Shown: one piece after another, positions 1 through 5,701 of the stretch
Layout of the letters: every line of letters starts with the position of its first letter
Position numbering within the stretch: the stretch's first letter is position 1
From: Burkholderiales bacterium
Lineage (GTDB): Bacteria > Pseudomonadota > Gammaproteobacteria > Burkholderiales > Burkholderiaceae_C
Direction: 5' to 3'
DNA: 6,369 nt
NCBI GenBank assembly: GCA_947453585.1
Contig: CANGHQ010000113.1
Span: 1-6,369, forward strand
Notes under the pieces: model-generated
What the model saw: only the letters and a program-made list of their open reading frames with translations
Database searches by the model: none
What the model was told of the DNA's origin: nothing
Position numbers and translations under genes: made by a program

Positions 1-24
1 GCCAATCATGTCCATGGTGATCAC
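1..24 (-). CDS. istA: Start of IS21-family transposase IstA (5' fragment only)
   Basis: Only eight codons are present, reading MITMDMIG from a GTG at 24-22, or MDMIG from an ATG at 15-13. An in-frame TAA lies just upstream at 30-28, so the gene must start here. The ATG has AAGGTG six bases upstream; the GTG has a weaker AGGGA-like site, so either start is possible. IstA proteins of this family commonly begin with a similar Met-Ile-Gly stretch before an N-terminal helix-turn-helix. IstA is a DDE-type transposase that acts with the AAA+ helper IstB. The position just inside a plausible IS21 end supports the call, but the fragment is too short to prove it. Confidence 0.45.
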
Positions 25-34
25 CTTTTACATC

Positions 35-55
35 CCTGCTGAAAGTTTCAGCAGG
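35..55. repeat. 21-bp perfect palindrome in the istA leader
   Basis: CCTGCTGAAA (35-44) and TTTCAGCAGG (46-55) are perfect inverted repeats around a single central base. As RNA this gives a nine-pair stem with a three-base loop, ending about 10 bases upstream of the GTG start of istA. It may be an operator for a dimeric protein, or a hairpin limiting transposase expression from outside transcripts. It is not followed by a T-run on the minus strand, so it is not a classical terminator. Confidence 0.6.
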
Positions 56-70
56 ACAGTTGAACACCCC

Positions 71-122
71 TGTCAATTTTGGATCGGCACTCTCGCTTTT
101 AAGCTGTCAATTTTCGGTCGGC
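71..122 (-). repeat. Pair of IS21 end repeats (71-87 and 106-122)
   Basis: Two copies of TGTCAATTTT followed by GGATCGG or CGGTCGG occur in the same orientation with a 35-bp pitch. The outer copy runs almost to the IS tip. They match the expected layout of IS21-family terminal transposase-binding repeats. Confidence 0.65.
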
Positions 123-830
123 GTCAACATTCTTAGTGTTCAGAATAGTGAATGGGTTGTAGGTGAGCGACGGGGTCCTGCGCTCCGCATGAGCGTTGTG
201 CGCCTCGTTCTGGATCGCGTTGTTGACCGCGGCGGTCGCCCAGCGGCCCATGGCCTCTGCCGCGGTCCGGTGCCCTTTGGACACCGCATGCAAGTCGAAC
301 CGATCGAGCACCTCCTGGCCAGTGATCATCCGGACTTTGCGATCTTCCCAATCGTCGAACTTGTCGCGGGCCTTGACGATCGAGTCAAGCGAATTCTTCT
401 TTATCGGTCGGGCGCGGCCCTTCAGGTCGGCGATGTACCGGTCCCACACCATCTCAAAGGTCAGCTCGGAAGCTTCGATTTCGTCCGCGATCCGGTTGGG
501 GTTGGTTCCGTGCCTTACGGCAATTGCAATTTTGTCGAGAGCCTCGGCGCGCGCCTTGGACAATGACATGATCGCATCGCCCCCGCGCTTTCCCCACGCC
601 AGGCCAACATCAATCTTGAGCTTTTTGCCCCGGACCAGCTTCTCGACCAGATAGACCGATGCTCTCGCGCCTACCCTGACAGCGAAGCCCGGCGGAGCCA
701 ACCTGTTCGAGTCATAGACTAGATAATTGGGCTTGTCGGTCTTCCTCCACTCAACTCCTTTTTCGCCCTGCACAGGCGCATTGTCGAGGGACAACTTTTG
801 GACGATGGTGTCTGTCAATGCGAGCTTCAT
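99..830 (-). pseudogene. Tyrosine-recombinase integrase, truncated by the IS insertion
   Basis: The frame starts at ATG 830-828 with a good ribosome-binding site (AAGGA five to six bases upstream). It keeps the N-terminal half of a P4-type phage/island integrase. Residues 1-90 resemble the arm-binding domain: an L-T-D start, an APPGFAVRVG core, then IDVGLAWG and a SLSKARAEA helix. Residues about 120-225 resemble the SAM-like core-binding domain, with TFEMVWDRYIADLK, a segment reading into EVLDRFDLHAV, and ending near YNPF. The catalytic domain with the R-H-R-Y residues is missing. From residue 234 the frame crosses the IS border at 129/130, and the last ten residues (NVDADRKLTA) come from IS end sequence, ending at TAA 101-99. 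The full gene should be about 380-450 codons. As it stands it cannot recombine DNA, though a stable DNA-binding fragment is possible. It reads away from mutS, so its upstream region lies between it and mutS, where island attachment sites often occur. Confidence 0.75.
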
Positions 831-847
831 GCGAATTCCTTGGCTGG

Positions 848-940
848 ACTTGGCGGACTACGAAGGGGCTGCGCCGCCAAGTTGGCTGAATTTTAGGCCT
901 AAAGAAGAACTTGGCGGCGACTTGGCGGCAAATTTGGCGG
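848..940. repeat. Cluster of five ACTTGGCGG repeats with a central palindrome
   Basis: ACTTGGCGG occurs at 848-856, 909-917 and 920-928. It occurs inverted at 874-882 and with one change (ATTTGGCGG) at 932-940. The last three are 11 and 12 bp apart, one helical turn. The inverted pair (874-883 and 908-917, ten bases each) is nearly symmetric around TTTAGGCCTAAA (892-903). A looser copy, CTTGGCTGG, lies near 839-847. The cluster fills the gap between the integrase start and mutS. It could be integrase arm-type sites, an excisionase or repressor array, or an operator acting on mutS. The repeats are plain in the sequence; the role is inference. Confidence 0.7.
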
Positions 941-944
941 ATCG

Positions 945-990
945 ACATGGCGCGTTAGAGACACAACACAGCACAACATGGCACGTTAGA
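945..990 (+). repeat. 15-bp direct repeat just upstream of mutS
   Basis: ACATGGCGCGTTAGA (945-959) and ACATGGCACGTTAGA (976-990) differ at one base and have a 31-bp pitch. The second copy ends five bases before the mutS ATG and contains the in-frame TAG that bounds the mutS frame. They may be remnants of an attachment core, regulator sites or a simple duplication. Confidence 0.6.
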
Positions 991-995
991 AAAAA

Positions 996-3701
996 ATGGA
1001 ATCGCCCTCTGAAAACAACAAGAAAACCAGCTCTTCCCAGAGGGAAACGCAGGAAAGCGCGAAGGACTTTTCCGCCCACACGCCCATGATGCAGCAGTAC
1101 CTGGGGCTTAAAGCGGACTATCCCGAGACATTACTGTTCTACCGCATGGGCGACTTTTACGAGATGTTTTTTGCGGACGCAGAAAAAGCCGCTCGCCTGC
1201 TGGACATCACCCTGACGCACCGGGGCCAGAGCGCGGGCCAGCCCATTCCCATGGCTGGCGTGCCTTTTCATGCGATGGAAGGCTATTTGGCCAAACTGAT
1301 ACGCCAGGGCGAATCGGTGGCGATTTGCGAGCAAGTAGGCGAAGTAGGCGGCAAAGGGCCGGTCGAGCGCAAGGTGGTGCGCGTAGTCACCCCCGGCACG
1401 CTGACCGACGCCGAGTTGCTCAATGAAAAGTCGGAGTCACTTCTCTTGGCCGTGCACCAGGGCGCGCGCAACCGCTGCGGCCTGGCCTGGCTCAGCGTCA
1501 CCCAAGGCGTGGTGCACTTGGGCGAATGCGCCACCGACGAAGTGGCCGACTGGGTGGGGCGCCTCTCCCCCAGCGAACTGATTTACAGCGCAGGCGCCAG
1601 CAACGCCTTCGAAGACCGGCTTAAACGCCTGCGCAATGGCACCGCCCTGTCGCTCACGGCGCGGCCCGAATGGCAGTTTGACGGCGCGCTGGGCGAGCGC
1701 AAGCTGCAAGAAGTGTTGCAAGCCGCCACCCTGGCCAGCTGGAACGCCCAAGACCTGCCGCTGGCCCACGCCGCCGCCGCCGCCCTGCTGGGTTACGCCG
1801 AACACACCCAGGGCCGGGCGCTGGCGCACATCAGCGGCCTGGAAGTACAGCGTAATGGTGAGCTGATCGACCTGCCCCCCAGCACCCGGCGTAACCTGGA
1901 AATTGTGCAAACCCTGCGCGGCGAAGATGCACCCACGCTGTTCTCGTTGCTCGACACCTGCATGACCGGCATGGGTAGCCGCCAGCTCAAAAACTGGCTG
2001 CTACAACCCCGGCGCGACCGCCGCCAGGCCAAAGAGCGCCTGCAAGCCTTGGCAGCGCTGCGCGCAGACACCCGCTACAGCACCACATTAGCCGCCGCCC
2101 TGCGCGCCCAAATCAAGGGCAGCGCCGATGTGGAACGCATCACTGCGCGCCTGAGCCTGCGCCAAGTGCGCCCGCGCGAGTTGGTGGGTTTGGTGCAAAC
2201 GCTCGCGCGCAGCGAGGCGCTGGCCCATGCGCTGGCCGGTTTTCAAGCCGACCAGGAATCACTCACCGGCCTGGGCACAGCGGGAACCCTGTTGGAACGC
2301 ATTAGCACCGACTTGATGCCGCCCCACGACTGCGCCGCCCTGCTTCTGCGTGCCATTGCGCCCGAGCCCGCAGCACTGGTGCGCGACGGCGGCGTGATCG
2401 CCAGCGGCTTTGACACCGATCTGGACGAGCTGCGCGCCATCCAGACCAACTGCGACGCTTTTTTGCTCGACTTGGAAACGCGTGAACGCGCACGCACAGG
2501 CATTGCCAATTTGCGCGTGCAGTTCAACAAGGTACATGGTTTTTATATTGAAGTGACCCAAGGCCAGGCCAGCAAAGTGCCCGACGACTACCGCCGCCGC
2601 CAGACCCTGAAAAACGCCGAGCGCTTCATCACCCCCGAACTCAAGGCCTTTGAAGACAAAGCCCTAAGCGCCCAAGAGCGCGCCCTGGCCCGCGAAAAAT
2701 GGCTGTTTGAACAAGTGCTTGACGCCTTGCAGGCCTTTGTGAGCCCGCTCACGCGCCTGGCGCGCGCGCTCGCGGCGCTGGATGCGCTGTGCGCCCTGGC
2801 CGAGCGCTCGCTCACCCTGGGCTGGTGCGCGCCGCAGTTTGTCGAGCACCCCTGCATCGAAATATCCCAGGGCCGCCACCCGGTGGTGGAGTCGCGCCTG
2901 GCTGAACTGAGCAGCGGCAACTTCATTGCCAACGACACGCAGCTCGGCCCCCGCCAACGGCTGCAGGTGATTACCGGCCCCAATATGGGCGGCAAATCCA
3001 CCTATATGCGCCAAGTGGCGCTCATCGTGCTGCTGGCCAGCGTGGGCTCACATGTGCCCGCCAGCGCCTGCCGCCTGGGGCCGATTGACGCCATCCACAC
3101 CCGCATTGGCGCCGCCGACGACCTGGCCAACGCGCAATCGACCTTTATGCTGGAAATGGTGGAAGCCGCGCAAATTTTGCACAGCGCCACGCCACAGTCG
3201 CTGGTGCTGATGGACGAGATTGGCCGGGGCACGTCCACCTTTGACGGCCTGGCCCTGGCCAGCGCCATTGCCACCCAGTTGCACGACAAAACCCAGGCCT
3301 TTTGCCTGTTTGCCACGCATTACTTTGAGCTCACCGAGTTTCCGGCCAGCCACCACGCCGCGGTGAATGTGCATGTGAGCGCCGCCGAATCGGGCCGGGA
3401 CATCGTGTTTTTGCATGCCATCGAGCCCGGGCCGGCGAGCCGCAGCTACGGCGTGCAAGTGGCGCGCCTGGCGGGCATGCCTGCGGCAGTGCTCAATCAG
3501 GCCCGGCGCACCCTGGACGCACTAGAGGCCCAGTCCACCGAATCGCGCGCCCAAGTAGATTTGTTTGCCGCGCCACCCTTGGAGGCACTGGCCGCCCCCA
3601 GCGCGGTAGAAGCAGCCGTCGCCGCCCTCAACCCCGACTCCATGAGCCCGCGCGAGGCCATGGATGCGATTTACCAGCTCAAGGCGCTGATCGGGCGCTA
3701 G
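996..3701 (+). CDS. mutS: DNA mismatch repair protein MutS
   Basis: This is the mismatch-recognition ATPase that starts methyl-directed mismatch repair; as a dimer it binds mispairs and recruits MutL. All parts are visible in 901 residues (E. coli has 853). HTPMMQQYL is at 28-36, and the Phe-X-Glu mismatch-reading motif is F54-Y55-E56. The connector domain follows, then the lever/clamp region with FNKVHGFYIEV near 510-520. The ATPase has Walker A GPNMGGKST (661-669), Walker B LVLMDE (736-741), GRGTST (743-748) and ATHYFELTEF near 773-782. QVDLF (853-857) fits a sliding-clamp-binding motif, and the tail keeps SPREAMDAIYQLKAL. The start is set by an in-frame TAG at 987-989, and no other in-frame start occurs before the conserved HTPMM. 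The result is about 20 residues more than E. coli at the N terminus, hydrophilic and rich in S/K/E. No clear Shine-Dalgarno precedes the ATG, only an A-rich stretch. The upstream region is repeat-rich and shared with an integrase remnant. Confidence 0.98.
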   Translation: MESPSENNKKTSSSQRETQESAKDFSAHTPMMQQYLGLKADYPETLLFYRMGDFYEMFFADAEKAARLLDITLTHRGQSAGQPIPMAGVPFHAMEGYLAKLIRQGESVAICEQVGEVGGKGPVERKVVRVVTPGTLTDAELLNEKSESLLLAVHQGARNRCGLAWLSVTQGVVHLGECATDEVADWVGRLSPSELIYSAGASNAFEDRLKRLRNGTALSLTARPEWQFDGALGERKLQEVLQAATLASWNAQDLPLAHAAAAALLGYAEHTQGRALAHISGLEVQRNGELIDLPPSTRRNLEIVQTLRGEDAPTLFSLLDTCMTGMGSRQLKNWLLQPRRDRRQAKERLQALAALRADTRYSTTLAAALRAQIKGSADVERITARLSLRQVRPRELVGLVQTLARSEALAHALAGFQADQESLTGLGTAGTLLERISTDLMPPHDCAALLLRAIAPEPAALVRDGGVIASGFDTDLDELRAIQTNCDAFLLDLETRERARTGIANLRVQFNKVHGFYIEVTQGQASKVPDDYRRRQTLKNAERFITPELKAFEDKALSAQERALAREKWLFEQVLDALQAFVSPLTRLARALAALDALCALAERSLTLGWCAPQFVEHPCIEISQGRHPVVESRLAELSSGNFIANDTQLGPRQRLQVITGPNMGGKSTYMRQVALIVLLASVGSHVPASACRLGPIDAIHTRIGAADDLANAQSTFMLEMVEAAQILHSATPQSLVLMDEIGRGTSTFDGLALASAIATQLHDKTQAFCLFATHYFELTEFPASHHAAVNVHVSAAESGRDIVFLHAIEPGPASRSYGVQVARLAGMPAAVLNQARRTLDALEAQSTESRAQVDLFAAPPLEALAAPSAVEAAVAALNPDSMSPREAMDAIYQLKALIGR

Positions 3702-3779
3702 GGTTAGAAGGGGAGTGCGGCCTGTTTGCGTATGTGCGTTCTGGACACCAGCGATAGCAGCGCTCGTTTGTGCTTGCCT

Positions 3780-3803
3780 TGCGTAAACGGTGGCTTTTAC
3801 GCA
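3780..3803. repeat. Small hairpin at the antitoxin stop codon
   Basis: TGCGTAAA (3780-3787) pairs with TTTACGCA (3796-3803) around an eight-base loop, overlapping the antitoxin stop codon (3799-3797). No T-run follows on either strand, so a role as terminator between the convergent mutS and toxin-antitoxin genes is only possible. The 3702-3796 gap shows nothing else. Confidence 0.35.
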
Positions 3804-4126
3804 GCAACGCTGCGCGCACGCTTAGTGTCGCGTTTCAAGCGAATTTCCACCGTCCGACCAACAGCGCTTGCCGCCTTGATCAGGGTATCGAGCTGGATGG
3901 ACAAGTTGCTCGGATCCAAGACGCGGTCCAGCTGGGATCGGCTGGTAGCCATGCGCTGGGCCATCCTCACTTTGCTGAGTTTTCCGCTTTGCATGGCCTC
4001 ATCAAGCTGCTCGGACAAGGCCCGCTTTAATGCGCGTGCTTGTGTCTGTTCAAAGATGCCTTCCTCTTGCAGAAAGTCATCGAAATTGCCACCGGTGTGG
4101 GGGTTAGATTTGCTTGCTTTGGCCAT
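3797..4126 (-). CDS. HigA-like HTH antitoxin of a type II toxin-antitoxin pair
   Basis: The 109-residue protein begins with a polar stretch (FDDFLQEEGIFEQ near 15-27), a helix to about 47, then a helix-turn-helix of the XRE/HTH_37 type at about 50-85. The recognition part is KVRMAQRMATSRSQLDRVL, followed by LDTLIKAASAVGRTVEIRL. Such proteins pair with Gp49-like/RelE-fold toxins; they neutralise the toxin and repress the operon through the HTH. The start at 4126 overlaps the toxin end by 23 bp. It has a strong ribosome-binding site, AAGGAG, seven bases upstream inside the toxin gene. The gene is second in the operon and runs convergent to mutS, 95 bp from its end. I infer the antitoxin role from the partner, order and HTH; an ordinary XRE regulator is the less likely alternative. 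Confidence 0.85.
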   Translation of the reverse strand: MAKASKSNPHTGGNFDDFLQEEGIFEQTQARALKRALSEQLDEAMQSGKLSKVRMAQRMATSRSQLDRVLDPSNLSIQLDTLIKAASAVGRTVEIRLKRDTKRARSVAA

Positions 4127-4466
4127 TTTTCCACTCCTTCAAGCGTTTGACTGCCAGTTCAATATCAGACGGGTTTGTTTGCTGGGTCTTTTTTACAAAG
4201 GCGTGCAACAAAATCATTTCAGCCCCCTCAACAGCAAACAAAACCCTCGCGATTCGGTTGCCCATTTTGCTGCGCACCTCCCAGACCGACCCGCGCAGGT
4301 GATCCACACGGGGTTTGCCTATGGGCCATTTGTATTGCACATAAGCGATGTCCTCGCCCACCGCTTGTCGATCCGTCTTGTCCAAAGCCTTGAGCCATTC
4401 GCGCACAGGCTCGTCTCCACTGGCGGAACGGTAAAAGAAGGCGGGAATCTTTCGCGGCGGCGACAT
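4104..4466 (-). CDS. HigB/Gp49-like toxin (RelE superfamily)
   Basis: The 120-residue basic protein matches the phage-derived Gp49-like (DUF891, HigB-type) toxin pattern. FYRSASGDEPVREWLKALD (10-28) forms the N-terminal helix region. It is followed by WPIGKPRVDHLRGSVWEVR (47-65), RIARVLFAVEGAEMILLHAFVKKTQ (71-95) and a C-terminal helix DIELAVKRLKEWK (101-113). Family members are ribosome-dependent mRNA endonucleases; basic residues such as R65, R71, R74, K92 and K93 sit where substrate-binding residues usually lie. The toxin-first order is typical of higBA loci. The ATG at 4466 lies only seven bases after a TACAAT -10 box, with no Shine-Dalgarno, so the message may be leaderless. The ORF is intact with no sign of decay. 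The activity is inferred from family resemblance. Confidence 0.86.
   Translation of the reverse strand: MSPPRKIPAFFYRSASGDEPVREWLKALDKTDRQAVGEDIAYVQYKWPIGKPRVDHLRGSVWEVRSKMGNRIARVLFAVEGAEMILLHAFVKKTQQTNPSDIELAVKRLKEWKNGQSKQI
4134..4139 (-). promoter_or_regulatory. Strong ribosome-binding site of the antitoxin gene
   Basis: AAGGAG on the minus strand is spaced seven bases from the antitoxin ATG at 4126 and lies within the last codons of the toxin gene. It is the best Shine-Dalgarno match noted in the window. It allows antitoxin translation that is coupled to, but stronger than, that of the toxin. Confidence 0.75.
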
Positions 4467-4473
4467 GGCAGAA

Positions 4474-4479
4474 ATTGTA
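4474..4479 (-). promoter_or_regulatory. -10 box of the toxin-antitoxin operon promoter
   Basis: On the minus strand, TACAAT ends seven bases before the toxin ATG, so transcription would start at or within a base or two of the start codon. The -35 is weak: CTTAAA about 16 bases upstream, in an AT-rich patch unlike the surrounding DNA. An imperfect inverted repeat, CTAAAA (4482-4487) with TTTTAAG (4495-4501), lies in the spacer and could be the antitoxin operator. Confidence 0.5.
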
Positions 4480-4601
4480 CCCTAAAAGGTTCATTTTTAA
4501 GCGCATTTTGACGGTGTTACTTTGAACGCGTGCGCACTGGACTCCGTCCTAAAACCACCCCGAAGGCATTTAGGCCAGGGAAAGTGTTCGATGTTGCAGC
4601 G

Positions 4602-4625
4602 GCTACTGTCTGCCAAGACAGTGGC
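4602..4625. terminator. Ten-pair hairpin downstream of the membrane-protein gene
   Basis: ACTGTCT (4605-4611) pairs with AGACAGT (4616-4622) around a GCCA tetraloop. The stem extends with T4604-G4623, C4603-G4624 and G4602-C4625. It lies 27 bases past the stop of the minus-strand pair (TAA 4654-4652) and upstream of the toxin promoter. No T-run follows, so it may stabilise a 3' end or act as a weak terminator. The rest of 4467-4651 holds only the toxin promoter. Confidence 0.4.
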
Positions 4626-4651
4626 GCGCCGCAAGCACCCGAAGGCTTGAA

Positions 4652-5218
4652 TTACTTCAAACGCGGCGCAGACCCCAGTTCGCGCAGCAGCGCGTCGTAG
4701 CTGGAACCCAGTTCTGGATCAATTTCTTGCAGCGATGCGCCTATGGCCGCAGGCGCTGGGTCTTGCGCCATGACGGCAGAAACGGCGTGCACTTCTTTGG
4801 CCATCGGAATTGCGGGAGCGACCGGCGCCGGGCTGCTTGCCTTGGCCGCTGGCGCATCCAAGTCCCCAAAGCCCTGCAAACCCCGCAGGCTGCTGGACAA
4901 ATTGCCAAACATGGCCGCGACCTCGGGCGTGGGCAGGGGCGCCACGGTGGTGGTCGGGGCGCGCAGCTTGAGCAGCGCATAAGAGAAAAGCGCACCCACC
5001 AGCAAGACCGCGCTCAGGCAAAGCCACAGCGCCCACACGGCACTGGCGTCTGCAGGGTGCATTTGCAGCAAGGCGCCCAGCTCGGTGCCAAAAGTGCGCC
5101 AGGGCAAAGCCTGCAGCCAGTGCGCCGCGTCCGTCCAAAAGGCGGGCGTCCAGGCCAGAGCCGTGACCAGCAGACAGAGATTGAGCACAGCGGCCCACAA
5201 GGTGGCGATAAAAAACAT
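4652..5218 (-). CDS. Unrecognised protein with two membrane segments
   Basis: I do not recognise this 188-residue protein. Residues 2-22 (FFIATLWAAVLNLCLLVTALA) form a hydrophobic segment. A 40-residue loop with several Trp follows, then a second hydrophobic segment at about 62-84 (WALWLCLSAVLLVGALFSYALL). The basic residues K84 and R86 right after it suggest the C-terminal part is cytoplasmic and the 23-61 loop periplasmic. Residues 87-160 are a Pro/Ala-rich linker containing a short ordered-looking patch, PEVAAMFGNLSSSLRGLQGFGDLD (98-121). The end, EIDPELGSSYDALLRELGSAP, looks like a short folded or partner-binding motif. It starts 24 bp after the stop of the coiled-coil gene, so the two are probably co-transcribed, although no good ribosome-binding site is seen. 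An anchoring or scaffold role is a guess. Confidence 0.75.
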   Translation of the reverse strand: MFFIATLWAAVLNLCLLVTALAWTPAFWTDAAHWLQALPWRTFGTELGALLQMHPADASAVWALWLCLSAVLLVGALFSYALLKLRAPTTTVAPLPTPEVAAMFGNLSSSLRGLQGFGDLDAPAAKASSPAPVAPAIPMAKEVHAVSAVMAQDPAPAAIGASLQEIDPELGSSYDALLRELGSAPRLK

Positions 5219-5242
5219 GGCTTTGGCTGTCGCGGATGGGGC

Positions 5243-5701
5243 TTATTTGAACTCTTGCACCAGCTTGTCGTGCAACAAGCTGGCCAGATGCGCGCGCGCC
5301 TGGGCGATTGCCAGCGCCTCTTGCTCGGCGTCCACCGAATCGGCAGCCATGTCCACCAGCTTTTGTTTGAGACGCACGATTTGCGCCTGGGTGTCTTGCA
5401 AAGCAGTTTGCAGGTGCGTTTCGCGGGCGGTGTGCTGGTCGAGTTCGGCCAGCAGCTCCAGCGTCTGCTGCAAGAAAAACTTGTTTTTGCGCCCGTGCTG
5501 CAGGTCAGTGCGACTCAGGAACACCTGCATTTGTTGCGCCAGGTTTTGGTAGGCGGGGGCCGGGGCGTGCACCCGCTCGCCAGGTGCATTGACCGAGTCC
5601 ACCAGTCCCCAAGCCGCCTCTGCAGGCGCGGTGGGCGTAGCTGGGGCTGGGGCAGCAGCCTGCGCATCGGGGTGGTTCAACGGGCCTTCGGACATGGACA
5701 C
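5243..5701 (-). CDS. Unrecognised soluble coiled-coil protein
   Basis: I do not recognise this 152-residue protein. The first 50 residues are Ala/Pro-rich and probably disordered. Residues 51-75 (YQNLAQQMQVFLSRTDLQHGRKNKF) look helical, and about 76-150 form one long charged helix with heptad-like Leu/Ile/Val spacing (LLAELDQH, IVRLKQKLVDM, LASLLHDKLVQEF), so a coiled coil is likely. There is no signal peptide or membrane segment. The frame opens at GTG 5701-5699, but an ATG two codons later (5695-5693) is an equally good start; neither has a clear Shine-Dalgarno. It is the first gene of a minus-strand pair with the two-membrane-segment gene and is divergent from anbu. Interaction with the membrane partner is inference from the pairing. 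Confidence 0.75.
   Translation of the reverse strand: MSMSEGPLNHPDAQAAAPAPATPTAPAEAAWGLVDSVNAPGERVHAPAPAYQNLAQQMQVFLSRTDLQHGRKNKFFLQQTLELLAELDQHTARETHLQTALQDTQAQIVRLKQKLVDMAADSVDAEQEALAIAQARAHLASLLHDKLVQEFK

Larger units (their letters stand above)
1..129 (-). mobile_element. One end of an IS21-family insertion sequence (istA side)
   Basis: The right border is placed at 129 because the minus strand there begins TGTTGACGCC, matching the TG...CA termini of IS21-family elements. Inside the border are two related repeats, TGTCAATTTTCGGTCGG (106-122) and TGTCAATTTTGGATCGG (71-87), spaced 35 bp apart. IS21-family ends are known to carry such multiple internal repeats, thought to be transposase-binding sites. 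A short open frame on the minus strand at the extreme left fits the start of istA. The rest of the element, including most of istA, istB and the other end, lies outside the window, so the 4-8 bp target duplication cannot be checked. The insertion interrupts the integrase gene read from 830. The family call rests on end structure and on remembered similarity, not on a search. Confidence 0.72.

Noticed and set aside
60..654. Plus-strand frames of 168 and 152 codons opposite the integrase
   Set aside because: They are shadows of the integrase frame, which has domain similarity; one of them also crosses the IS border.
727..1089. 120-codon plus-strand frame across the integrase start and mutS start
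   Set aside because: It overlaps both real genes and has low-complexity basic composition with no supported start.
1437..1910. 157-codon minus-strand frame inside mutS
   Set aside because: It is a Gly/Gln/Ala-rich antisense shadow of mutS; the same applies to the other minus-strand frames within 1131-3458.
3801..3813. GCAGC/GCTGC mini-hairpin near the antitoxin 3' end
   Set aside because: Five pairs with a three-base loop inside coding sequence in GC-rich DNA; it conflicts with the larger hairpin at 3780-3803 and carries no T-run.
3726..4511. 261-codon plus-strand open frame
   Set aside because: It is antisense to the toxin-antitoxin pair, whose two proteins match known families and have a matching promoter and ribosome-binding site.
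4559..4648. CCCGAAGGC repeated at 4559-4567 and 4638-4646
   Set aside because: It is a nine-base repeat in a short intergenic stretch with no other shared structure; likely chance.
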